This document shows positions 18,173-26,068 of a DNA stretch of 64,000 bases, piece by piece. Every line of letters begins with the position of its first letter. Position 1 is the stretch's first letter. The position numbers and the translations under genes are program-made. The notes under the pieces are model-generated. The model was not told the origin of the DNA. It made no database searches and saw only the letters and a program-made list of their open reading frames with translations. The stretch is from Pusillimonas sp. TS35 (GTDB lineage Bacteria; Pseudomonadota; Gammaproteobacteria; Burkholderiales; Burkholderiaceae_B), in assembly GCF_009857885.1 (NCBI RefSeq), contig NZ_WWER01000003.1, positions 1 to 64,000 of the forward strand. The letters run 5' to 3'.

Positions 18173-18900
18173 TTGGCGTTCGCAGTTTTCCTACGCAAAG
18201 CAGTGCCCTTGAATTTTTCAAGTCCCTGCTGCATCGGTATCAAGATGGCCAGCGTGTCGACAAACAGGACGACCAGGCAGACCTTGCGGCCCTCATAGAA
18301 CGTTATGATCAAGTACTGGACGATGTCGGAGAGCCTAAAAAGGGGGCTGGCCAAGTAGCATACTTCGAGCGACGGCGTAACAGCGGAACCGGGTGGAGCA
18401 CTCCTGGCTTCTGGGTTTTCCGCGAAGACGGATCCGGAACCGATTTTTCGTACATCGACGCGGTGAAGGGGAAACCAAAGGGGCGCTCCCAAGACTTCTA
18501 CAATGCCTGCCGACACACCGTGGCGACCGATCTCATCCAGGCGAAGAAAGATGCCTTCGCCAAGTACGGCGACTCTCAAGGGAGGGTTGAATGCGAGTTA
18601 AGCGGAACACTCGTCACTTTTGACGAGGCACACCTCGACCATGCTTGGCCCTATTTCTCCCATTTGGTGAGCGGATTCCGGGCCGCCCGAGGTTGGTCTA
18701 GGGACATTCCGGACGGTGTCGTCTCGATACCCGCAGACCGACAAACTACGTCTACATTCCTGGAAGCGGAAGTCGCTAATGCATTCCAGGCTTTTCATCA
18801 CGACCAAGCCTTGCTAAGAGTCCTATCACGCACAGCCAACCTTCAGACCGCAAGTGCGGCACGGAAACCAAAAATTTCCCGTCCAGTGCGTTTGGTCTAA
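18154..18900 (+). CDS. DUF3223 protein
   Basis: This 248-residue protein matches DUF3223 from residue 1: VRSFPTQSSALEFFKSLLHRY, then RRRNSGTGWSTPGFWVFRED, then GTDFSYIDAVKGKPKG. DUF3223 is shared with plant DCL proteins and occurs in many bacteria beside mobile elements; its biochemical role is not established to my knowledge. The start overlaps the truncated ATPase by 19 bases, so it may once have had its own promoter. It is the last apparently intact gene of the island. Confidence 0.7.
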   Translation: MAKQVVIGVRSFPTQSSALEFFKSLLHRYQDGQRVDKQDDQADLAALIERYDQVLDDVGEPKKGAGQVAYFERRRNSGTGWSTPGFWVFREDGSGTDFSYIDAVKGKPKGRSQDFYNACRHTVATDLIQAKKDAFAKYGDSQGRVECELSGTLVTFDEAHLDHAWPYFSHLVSGFRAARGWSRDIPDGVVSIPADRQTTSTFLEAEVANAFQAFHHDQALLRVLSRTANLQTASAARKPKISRPVRLV

Positions 18901-19043
18901 GTCTTCACCATGCGGGGAAGTGTGCGCGCCTTGCAGTCATTCCGCCCATACCCCTCCTCGCTGAACGGGACGCGCAGACGACAGCGCGACAACGGAAGGG
19001 CAGTTCGTCTTTCACCCCTACTCCACCACCAGTTTTTTGCCAA

Positions 19044-19127
19044 GCGTTGCCCAACGACGCCCAGAAACCCGCACCAGCACTTGCTCTGCGGGTTTTTGTT
19101 TGGCCAGCGTTGCCCAACGACGCCCAG
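19044..19127. repeat. 21-bp direct repeat pair flanking a terminator
   Basis: GCGTTGCCCAACGACGCCCA-G occurs at 19044-19064 and again at 19107-19127. The 42 bases between contain a hairpin terminator. The wider context (TTTGCCAAGCG versus TTTGGCCAGCG) is also similar, so the duplication is a little longer than the exact match. Confidence 0.8.
19065..19095 (+). terminator. Rho-independent terminator between direct repeats
   Basis: AAACCCGC pairs with GCGGGTTT around a 15-base loop and is followed by a T-run (TTTTTG). The nearest plus-strand gene ends at 18900, so it may serve the DUF3223 transcript. Confidence 0.65.
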
Positions 19128-19238
19128 TGAAAGCAAGCGCATTTGGGCTCTTCCCCATTATCGGGGGACGAGCAGGCTCGGCTCTCCCCCATTTTCGACG
19201 GATAATCCGTACAAGAAAACGCCCGCACCTCCAGTGGG

Positions 19239-19367
19239 TCAGTTTTCAACCGGCGTTGACAGCTTCCCATCGGGCGTTTCCAGAGCAGGGGCTGAATCCA
19301 CGAGTGCGGAGACCTCCTTGAGAACGTCCCGGTATTCTGCCTCCGTGTGAATCTTGTGGATGGTCAT
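19239..19367 (-). pseudogene. HigA-type antitoxin, N-terminal fragment
   Basis: The frame reads MTIHKIHTEAEYRDVLKEVS followed by a short Asp/Pro-rich segment and then runs into unrelated sequence (KLSTPVEN, stop). The opening is characteristic of HigA-like antitoxins of about 130 residues. Their helix-turn-helix domain, which comes later, is missing, so this 42-residue remnant cannot function. Confidence 0.6.
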
Positions 19368-19381
19368 GCTAACGTCCTCTC

Positions 19382-19612
19382 TCAAGCCTTGACGGTGTTC
19401 AAGCGCAGCATCAGCGTCATCGGATGCTGCGGTGACTCCTGGAAACCGTAGTGCTCGTAGAACTGCTTGGCGCGGTCGTGGAGGGCATGAACGAACAGCG
19501 CCCGGACACCCGCGTTCTGCGAAACGCTCACCGCGCGACCGACTGCATCCTGCAGTAGGGATGCCCCAAGCTTGACGCCTTGCGCTCGGTGGTCGACAGC
19601 CAGCCGGTGTTT
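19382..19612 (-). pseudogene. GNAT acetyltransferase (TacT-like), C-terminal fragment
   Basis: Translated on the minus strand it gives HRLAVDHRAQGVKLGASLL and ALHDRAKQFYEHYGF. These are the acetyl-CoA loop (Q/R-x-x-G-x-G/A, here QGVKLGA) and the last strand-helix unit of toxin-type GNAT enzymes. About 75 of the usual 165 residues remain. Its presumed antitoxin partner is not visible. Confidence 0.65.
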
Positions 19613-19683
19613 TCATGATGCAAAACGGCCAAATGATTCAAAATAGGGACTGCGTTCTTGCGCATGGACTTTCATTCAGAAAT

Positions 19684-19713
19684 CGGACGCGGGTTCGGTT
19701 CCGTGCTCCACCA
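19684..19713 (+). other. Degenerate ssrA (tmRNA) 3'-end copy, putative att remnant
   Basis: CGGACGCGGGTTCGGTTCC followed by GTGCTCCACCA matches the 3' end of tmRNA genes (typically GGACGCGGGTTCGATTCC...CTCCACCA), but a few bases are missing and the T-arm stem no longer pairs fully. It is therefore not a functional tmRNA end. Islands with P4-type integrases often insert here and leave a partial copy at their far edge. A strong terminator follows. Confidence 0.55.
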
Positions 19714-19723
19714 CCACCATTCA

Positions 19724-19752
19724 AACCCCAACCACCTCGGTTGGGGTTTTTT
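19724..19752 (+). terminator. Strong Rho-independent terminator
   Basis: AACCCCAACC pairs perfectly with GGTTGGGGTT over a 5-base loop, followed by TTTT. It sits 11 bases after the tmRNA-like remnant, where a terminator of ssrA would be expected. Confidence 0.85.
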
Positions 19753-19966
19753 CTTATGTGCTCCCGCGAGACCCCGCGAACACGGGCTCTTCCCCATTAT
19801 CAATGGAATGGACGCCCCTATCCCCCAAGGCATTAGCCACATCCGGCAATGTGTGCTCGCTCTGGTTGAGGGTGCGGCCGACGATCTGCCACAGTGAATA
19901 GAGCCCTTCCCGATCGGTGGAGGGAATCTTGCTTGACCCCACCGTCAGCCCAGACACCGCTCCGCC

Positions 19967-22483
19967 TCAGAAGCCCAGCGGCAGCCATTGGCCGCGTTCG
20001 TATCGGAACAGCGCATTTCCTTCGTAGCGCCACAACAGCATCCAGCCATTATCGAATAGCCTTCCCAGGACGGGGTTGTGAGCGATGACGTGTTCTATCG
20101 AGGCTGCGGGCGCATCGATCACGACGGTCAGGCGGACGGGCTGGTGATACCAGCCGTCGCCATTGTGCACGGATTGCTTGGGCAGGCCGATGCGAAGGTC
20201 TCCACCATTGCCCTCGAAGACGCCGACATGGCCGTCCACCACGTTGTGCAGCACTTTGTTGCCCGCGCCGTAATGCAGGGGATCGCATGTCGAGGCGTGA
20301 TACTGCCAGGAAAGCCAATTGGTGACCAGCATCGGCCCCATCATCAGCTTCTCAAGCACACTGCCGTCCGCATCGAACAGCGCATCATAGTCATGGAGGA
20401 AAGCGCGGTTGAGCACCCTGCCACGGCTACGGTCGCGCGGGCCGATGATGAATGCCGCGTTGCGGGTCAGCCCCCATTCCGGCCTGGTCTGGGAGCCGTC
20501 ATTGGCTCTGCGCCGGAAGGACTTCAGCAATGCGCCGGGAGCAAGGTTCGCATCCATCCACAGCGCCGGCGCGCGCTCGCGGCGTATACGGTCGCCCGCC
20601 TGCTCAAAGACGTCCTCCATCTTCTCCCAACGTGCGCGCGCTTGCGGCGGCAAGAGATCAAGGTCAAAACCCGTCACTTCATCAGTGGTCGTATTGTGCA
20701 ATGCGCCCACGAAGACTGTCTCCGGGGGAATGTCGATTGCGCGCAGACGCAAGCCTTCACGTACCTGCGGGTCATTCAACAAGAGAGCCAGCGCGCGCGC
20801 ATTGACCTCGCCCGGGCGTCCGTAACAGGCCCCGCAGTCTAGCGTCGATGCATGTGCGTTGTTGGTGCTGTGTCCGGCGTGGCCGCACAAGATGACCAAC
20901 GGCGCCAGGCGATCATCAAGCCCCATTGTGTGCAAGGCATCGGCGGCCAGCTCCACGCGTTTTTCGAGATCAAGCCCCACAAGCATCGGCCGACACTGCT
21001 CCTCGGCAGAAAGGTGCAAACCAATGTGATCCATATTAGTGCGCGATTTCGCCGGAGGCCTGATCCAACGAGCGATCTTCGGAAGATAGCCGACGCCAAA
21101 CGCTTCAACAAAAGAGAAGCTTGCATTCGACCAGCGCACAGTGCTCAACCACTGATCAAGCCCCGCCAACCGCCGCCGACGAATCGACCGTACGTGCTCC
21201 GACCTCGCCTCGCCGTTGGGAACGGCCTCCCCCACCGCCGTCACCACATCCTGCGCCGCAACACTGGGATAGGCCAAGCCTGGCAACTGCGGTCGGTGTA
21301 TGTCGGTACCCAATGGGTTGTAATGAATAGGAAGGCCGAAGAAGCCCGCAAACGCGCGTGTCTGGACACCGGGCCATAGCGCTTCCAGTGAACGGCGCAT
21401 CAGCTCGCTGCGTGTATCAATGCAAAAAACGGCTTGAACCTCTGGTTCTTGCATTGCACTCGAAGATGCGGGCACGCACAGGGTCTGTGCAAACCCTCGC
21501 TGGAAGCTCGCCTCAAGCGCCTGTTGCCAAAGCTCATCGACTAGCAGCGCGACATCCGCTTGTGCGACACACCGGTCAAAATCCAGCCAATTCGCACCAA
21601 GCTCCGCGATTGCGCTACGCGCCTTTGCGGTCGGCGCGGACCGGGCAAGCAAGGCCTCCCACGCGACCCGGCAAGCCAGCAGCTCGCGCAAGCGGGGATC
21701 GTCCTGACCGGAGGGCGCTTTCTGCCAGCCGACATAGGCGCACCACGAGGCCCAGCCATTGATCGACAACAGTAGCGCCTCGAAGTAGTCTTCCCATACG
21801 GACTCCTTCAGTTCAAGCTCGGTCAGAGCCCAGCGTATGGCATCTTCAGCCTGTAACGGCAGCGTGCGCAGTTGCTTCATGAATCCGGGCAGGCCCAGCC
21901 TGGAACTGAGGCCGTGATCGCCCACCATGCTTTCGCGCCAGAAGCCATACAGGCTGGCGCTACCCGAAGCGCGCCAGTGAGCCTCATGACGGTCGAAGTA
22001 GGTCGCGCAGGCCTGGCTCATCTGGAACACCAGAGCCGCCCGCCAGGGCCAGCGCTTGTTTTTCTGCTTTGGATCGTCCAGCAGATCCACCAGCAATGGC
22101 GCGCGACGCACGCTAGTCGGCCTCGTCAACGCTTCAATGCATTGCTCGGCTGTCAAGGCATCGGACGCATGCCCGGCGTAACGCTCCAGCACCGTATCGA
22201 GGTCTGCGCGCGTGATACGGTCCGCCTCCCACTCTTGCTTGATGTAATCCCGCGAAGGGAACACATGGAAGTCACCCAGCACGGCCAAGCGCGCCGCGAC
22301 GTGGCGGATCGGCATGTCAATGCGGCGCCAATGCGGATTCACTGCCACCGCTTGGCTGAGTGGCCAAGCGGGCATGATGCGCGAACATGCACGCGCCGCC
22401 GCCAGGCGCATTGCCTTATCGGATTCAGTGGCCCTCGTTGCAGGAACGTTCTGGGACGCGGGAGCAAGCATGTTAGAACTCAT
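19967..22483 (-). CDS. dabA: Inorganic carbon transporter subunit DabA (DUF2309)
   Basis: DabA is the cytoplasmic, carbonic-anhydrase-like subunit of the DAB system, which traps CO2 as bicarbonate using the cation gradient across DabB. The 838-residue protein keeps the zinc and active-site residues: Cys354 and Asp356 in AVFCIDTRSE, His535 in LCGHAGHS and Cys550 in DCGACYG. The 15-residue spacing of the last two equals that of characterised DabA. It is the second gene of the operon, overlapping dabB by 4 bases (ATGA). No carboxysome or RuBisCO gene is in the window, so it may supply bicarbonate to heterotrophic carboxylases. Confidence 0.92.
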   Translation of the reverse strand: MSSNMLAPASQNVPATRATESDKAMRLAAARACSRIMPAWPLSQAVAVNPHWRRIDMPIRHVAARLAVLGDFHVFPSRDYIKQEWEADRITRADLDTVLERYAGHASDALTAEQCIEALTRPTSVRRAPLLVDLLDDPKQKNKRWPWRAALVFQMSQACATYFDRHEAHWRASGSASLYGFWRESMVGDHGLSSRLGLPGFMKQLRTLPLQAEDAIRWALTELELKESVWEDYFEALLLSINGWASWCAYVGWQKAPSGQDDPRLRELLACRVAWEALLARSAPTAKARSAIAELGANWLDFDRCVAQADVALLVDELWQQALEASFQRGFAQTLCVPASSSAMQEPEVQAVFCIDTRSELMRRSLEALWPGVQTRAFAGFFGLPIHYNPLGTDIHRPQLPGLAYPSVAAQDVVTAVGEAVPNGEARSEHVRSIRRRRLAGLDQWLSTVRWSNASFSFVEAFGVGYLPKIARWIRPPAKSRTNMDHIGLHLSAEEQCRPMLVGLDLEKRVELAADALHTMGLDDRLAPLVILCGHAGHSTNNAHASTLDCGACYGRPGEVNARALALLLNDPQVREGLRLRAIDIPPETVFVGALHNTTTDEVTGFDLDLLPPQARARWEKMEDVFEQAGDRIRRERAPALWMDANLAPGALLKSFRRRANDGSQTRPEWGLTRNAAFIIGPRDRSRGRVLNRAFLHDYDALFDADGSVLEKLMMGPMLVTNWLSWQYHASTCDPLHYGAGNKVLHNVVDGHVGVFEGNGGDLRIGLPKQSVHNGDGWYHQPVRLTVVIDAPAASIEHVIAHNPVLGRLFDNGWMLLWRYEGNALFRYERGQWLPLGF

Positions 22484-24072
22484 GATTCAGATCGCCCATA
22501 GCCGGACTCGTAAGGTCTCCAGGGCGGCGGTTCCGCCTGGCTGCCTGCCCCGGCCCAAGGGGCGGGCCACAGCCTCAATACCCAGTGCGTATAGCCTTCA
22601 TCCATGTAAAAACCCGCGTATACCCAGCGGCGAACCGTCTCAAGCGAGCCAGGCCAAAGCTGGAATGCGGTCATTTCGAGATACATCAGGGCCATTCCAA
22701 TCAAGGCGACGATGCCTGCGGCGTGCAGCGGATCGTTGCTGGCACCCACTGGAGCCTGGTCCACGACGCTGGTGGCGACCGTCAGGAAAACAACGCTTGC
22801 CAGCGCCACTCCTATCCGGGCTGGCACGACACCGGAACTGCCCGCTTCCTCCTTGGGAACCCATAGCAGCGGTGCCCACGCAAGAGCCAGGACGGCACTC
22901 CACCACCATGGCCAGGCATGGCCGCCAACCAGCGCTTGAAGCGCGAATACGATAACAAGAGCGATGGGAACCGCGACAAGCATGCTCAAGCCCGAATTTT
23001 TAGCCTCTCCCGTGATGAATCTTCGGCTTGACTCCCTGACTGCGCTGGATGCGTTCAGAAAGCTGTGCGCCTTATAAAGAGAATGTCCCAACAAGTGCAG
23101 CGCCGCAAACATGTATAGGCCCAGACCGCATTCGAGCAGCATGAAACCCATCTGCGCGATCGTCGACCATGCCAGGTGCACTTTCTGGCTGACGCGCGTC
23201 AGCAGCACCAGCCCCGCCACCACTGCGGAGACCAACCCGAATACGACCAGCAGCCAACGCGCGGCCAGCGACACGCCAAGCAAGGGAGCAAACAACACCA
23301 GCACATACCCTCCAAGATTGACCACCCCCGCATGCAGTAGTGCCGATACCGGCGTCGGCGCTTCCATGACCTGGACCAACCAGCCGTGCACCGGCATCAG
23401 CGCCGTACGTGCAATGACGGCCAACACCAGGCAAATGCCGCTACAGGCAAGGAGTGCGGAAGCATGACCGGCGGCGATATATGCCCACAATGCGGAGAAC
23501 GATCCACTTCCCACCTGCGACCACGCGAGGGTCGCGGCGACAATCAAAAGCAAGTCGGCCGCACGATCCGTCACCATCTTCTTGTGCGCCGCCAGCAAAG
23601 CAAACGGCCGGTCGTCGTAGAAGCACAACAAATACTGCATGGCATATTGGATGATGGCCCACGCGGCAATCAGAACCAGCCAGTGATTGGCCAGCAACAG
23701 AAGGTGTACGGCGGCCAGCACAGCGGCCAGGGCGGCCATGTACACCGGTTGGCGCAACTCGCCTTTCAGATGGTTGGAGGAATAAATGCCGATGGCGCAG
23801 CCAAGCAATTGCACAAGCAGGCTCACCCAGGCACCGAACTGATTTGTGGCCAGCCAGCCACCCAGAGCCGGCCCGGTTGCGTCGTGCATCCACACAAGCC
23901 CCAGCTCGGAGACGAGCCCCACCAATGAAAACGCCAGTGCGACAAACACGAATGTGTTGAATTGCCGCCACATACGCGGTAGCGGCAAGCGACTGTGCCA
24001 AGCCCAAAATGAAGCAACCGACATGAATACGGCCGGCGCCAGCGCAAACGCAAAATTCAGTTCATGCAACAC
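22480..24072 (-). CDS. dabB: DabB, proton-conducting membrane subunit (NuoL-like)
   Basis: This 530-residue protein is almost entirely transmembrane (about 13 to 14 helices). It carries the antiporter-like fold shared with NuoL/MrpA, including the helix segment ATPVSALLHAGVVNLGGYV-type (here PTPVSALLHAGVVNLGGY). In DAB it conducts H+ or Na+ to drive DabA. It is translated ahead of dabA and coupled to it by an ATGA overlap. The gene is divergent from a NhaR-like regulator, 104 bases apart. Mistaking such genes for NADH dehydrogenase subunits is common; the dabA neighbour settles the call. Confidence 0.9.
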   Translation of the reverse strand: MLHELNFAFALAPAVFMSVASFWAWHSRLPLPRMWRQFNTFVFVALAFSLVGLVSELGLVWMHDATGPALGGWLATNQFGAWVSLLVQLLGCAIGIYSSNHLKGELRQPVYMAALAAVLAAVHLLLLANHWLVLIAAWAIIQYAMQYLLCFYDDRPFALLAAHKKMVTDRAADLLLIVAATLAWSQVGSGSFSALWAYIAAGHASALLACSGICLVLAVIARTALMPVHGWLVQVMEAPTPVSALLHAGVVNLGGYVLVLFAPLLGVSLAARWLLVVFGLVSAVVAGLVLLTRVSQKVHLAWSTIAQMGFMLLECGLGLYMFAALHLLGHSLYKAHSFLNASSAVRESSRRFITGEAKNSGLSMLVAVPIALVIVFALQALVGGHAWPWWWSAVLALAWAPLLWVPKEEAGSSGVVPARIGVALASVVFLTVATSVVDQAPVGASNDPLHAAGIVALIGMALMYLEMTAFQLWPGSLETVRRWVYAGFYMDEGYTHWVLRLWPAPWAGAGSQAEPPPWRPYESGYGRSES

Positions 24073-24125
24073 GATTCAACCCACACTCTCCTGAAGGTAA
24101 CGGGGTGTATTCTTCAGGGTTTTGG

Positions 24126-24177
24126 TTGTTCTGTATATTACATTTATGATATGGAATCATTCTCTAAAACAGAACAA
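24126..24177. promoter_or_regulatory. Long inverted repeat in the dabB/LysR divergent promoter
   Basis: TTGTTCTGT (24126-24134) is perfectly repeated in inverse as ACAGAACAA (24169-24177), with 34 bases between. The right arm overlaps the regulator's ATG. The position and symmetry suggest an operator for autoregulation and for control of dabBA. Confidence 0.5.
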
Positions 24178-25079
24178 TGGACATCAGCCAACTGAACTTC
24201 AGGCATCTGTTCTATTTCTGGCACGTGGCAAAGAGAGGGTCTCTCACGCACGCGGCCAAACAGATACACACGTCCCAGTCCGCGCTCTCCACGCAAATCA
24301 AACAACTGGAGGGTCGCCTGGGCAGGCCTTTGTTTGATCGGCGCGGGCGACATCTGGAGCTGACCGCCACAGGCCAAAGGGTGTTTGCCTACGTCGACAA
24401 TATCTTCGGGCTGGGCGAGCAAATGCTGGGCTGGCTCGAAGGTCGCGACGAAGACACGACGTATGTGCGTGTAGGAAGCGTTTCGACCATGTCGCGCAAT
24501 TTTCAGGTCAATTGGCTGCGTCCCCTGTTCCGCGACCCGACGGTTGTTCTTTCCGTGGACTCGGGATCATTGCAAACGCTGGTGGGGCGCCTGCTGCGTC
24601 ATCAACTGGACGTGGTGCTCGCCAACGAGCCGGTTCCATCCGACCCCGCCCGCCCAGTGTCTTCACGCTTTCTCGGCAGCCAGGCCATTTCATTGGTTGG
24701 CCGGGCCGATCGCTGGTCAGGCACGACATTGCGAGTCCCACAAGATCTAGACGCCGTCGAAATGGCCATGCCGAGTACGCGGCACAGCGTGCGCATGCAG
24801 TTCGATGCCCTGTGCTTTTCAGCTGGCGTACAGCCGAAGCTTCGGGCGGAAATCGACGATATGACGATGTTGCGCTTGGTGGCACGCGACAGCGGCTGGA
24901 TCACCATGCTGCCCCAAGTCGTGGTGCAAGACGAACTGCACTCGGGCCAACTGGTGCACATCGGAGAATCCTCCCAACTCACCGAACACTTCTATGCTCT
25001 CACCATCCAGCACACCCAAATTACGCCGCCCCTCAGCCAACTATTGCTGCGGGCAACAGAGGAGGAAGTCTTCACCTAG
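24177..25079 (+). CDS. LysR-type regulator, NhaR-like
   Basis: This 300-residue protein has an N-terminal winged helix-turn-helix (LNFRHLFYFWHVAKRGSLTH, then AAKQIHTSQSALSTQIKQLE). The sequence FRHLFYFWHVAK is closer to NhaR, which senses Na+ in enterobacteria, than to CbbR. The rest is the usual two-lobed co-inducer domain. It is divergent from dabBA and probably activates it; the signal may be Na+, pH or a carbon metabolite. No clear Shine-Dalgarno precedes the ATG, where the operator arm lies instead. Confidence 0.85.
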   Translation: MDISQLNFRHLFYFWHVAKRGSLTHAAKQIHTSQSALSTQIKQLEGRLGRPLFDRRGRHLELTATGQRVFAYVDNIFGLGEQMLGWLEGRDEDTTYVRVGSVSTMSRNFQVNWLRPLFRDPTVVLSVDSGSLQTLVGRLLRHQLDVVLANEPVPSDPARPVSSRFLGSQAISLVGRADRWSGTTLRVPQDLDAVEMAMPSTRHSVRMQFDALCFSAGVQPKLRAEIDDMTMLRLVARDSGWITMLPQVVVQDELHSGQLVHIGESSQLTEHFYALTIQHTQITPPLSQLLLRATEEEVFT

Positions 25080-25238
25080 GCATGGGATACCAACGCTGCG
25101 CAACTCTTGAAGCACAAACACACGCCATGCGAGCGCGGCCTGAGACGTTGCAATCCGGCCCTCACGGCACCACAATGACCGCGCGGCCGCGGCCCTCTCG
25201 CGGGACGGCCGATTCTGGCTCCCACAAAGGCAAAACGC

Positions 25239-25964
25239 ATGCGTGCAAGCACCGAACCGGATCTGGACAATGCCAGCACGGCCATTGCGCGCGTGCTCGC
25301 GGGCAGCCTCCAGGTACTGTCATTTCCGAGCGCCAGCCACGTCTATAACCCGCTGATCTACATGTGGTCCGCGCACCGGGAATACCTGCAGAGATACGGC
25401 AACGGAAATGGCCGGATCCTGATGGTCGGAATGAACCCCGGGCCTTGGGGCATGGCCCAGACGGGGGTCCCCTTTGGCGAGGTTTCCATGGCGCGCGACT
25501 GGCTGAACATCGAAAAGCCCCTGGACAGCCCCTTGCCGGCCCAGCACGAGAAATATCCGATCTTCGGTTTCGCGTGCCACCGCAGTGAAGGCAGCGGGGA
25601 TCGCTTCTGGGGCTGGGCGCGCAGGCGCTTCAACAGCCCGCAGCGGTTCTTCCAGAACGTCTTTGTCTGGAACTACTGCCCGTTGCTGTTCCTGCGCCAC
25701 AACCGCAATCTGATCCCCGAGCATTTACACAAGGCCGAACGCGAGCCGCTGTTTGGCATCTGCGACGCCGCACTGGCCGCTGTGATACACGCAACCGGCC
25801 CACGTGCGGTGGTCGGCATCGGGCGCTTTGCCCATGGCCGTGCACAGGCTATTGCGGGCGACAAGGTGCCGACGGCCTATCTGCTGCATCCCAGCCCGGC
25901 CAACCCCACAGCCAACCGGGGCTGGGCCGACATTGCGGATCAGACCCTGGCCCCCTGGTTTTGA
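25239..25964 (+). CDS. SMUG1-type uracil-DNA glycosylase
   Basis: The 241-residue protein carries both signatures of SMUG1. One is the catalytic loop GMNPGPWGMAQTGVPFGE near residues 65-82. The other is the DNA-wedge motif HPSPANP near 211-217. Asn in GMNPG aligns with the residue that activates water. SMUG1 removes uracil and 5-hydroxymethyluracil from DNA in base excision repair. It stands alone between the LysR gene and queG (convergent), with a 160-base leader that contains no other gene. The family is known mainly from animals and is patchy in bacteria. Confidence 0.88.
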   Translation: MRASTEPDLDNASTAIARVLAGSLQVLSFPSASHVYNPLIYMWSAHREYLQRYGNGNGRILMVGMNPGPWGMAQTGVPFGEVSMARDWLNIEKPLDSPLPAQHEKYPIFGFACHRSEGSGDRFWGWARRRFNSPQRFFQNVFVWNYCPLLFLRHNRNLIPEHLHKAEREPLFGICDAALAAVIHATGPRAVVGIGRFAHGRAQAIAGDKVPTAYLLHPSPANPTANRGWADIADQTLAPWF

Positions 25965-26068
25965 CGACCGGGGCACAACCGTCAGAACCTGGACGGCTTA
26001 CATGGAGCCTGGCGATCCAGCAATACCTGTGCAGGTTCGCAACATTCACCAGGTTCTCGTTCGCCGAA

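Larger units (their letters stand above)
19145..19801. repeat. 18-bp direct repeat, two copies 640 bp apart
   Basis: GGGCTCTTCCCCATTATC is present at 19145-19162 and 19784-19801. A degenerate third copy, GGCTCTCCCCCATTTTC, lies at about 19179. The copies bracket the HigA and GNAT relics and the tmRNA-like remnant. They could be ends of lost insertion sequences, but I cannot name the family with confidence. Confidence 0.55.

Noticed and set aside
19615..19960. Small frames on both strands near the island edge
   Set aside because: They run through the tmRNA-like remnant, the terminator and the 18-bp repeat; none has a start site or motif.
20078..20842. 254-residue plus-strand frame opposite dabA
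   Set aside because: It lies wholly inside dabA, has no ribosome-binding site and reads as the complement of a conserved gene.
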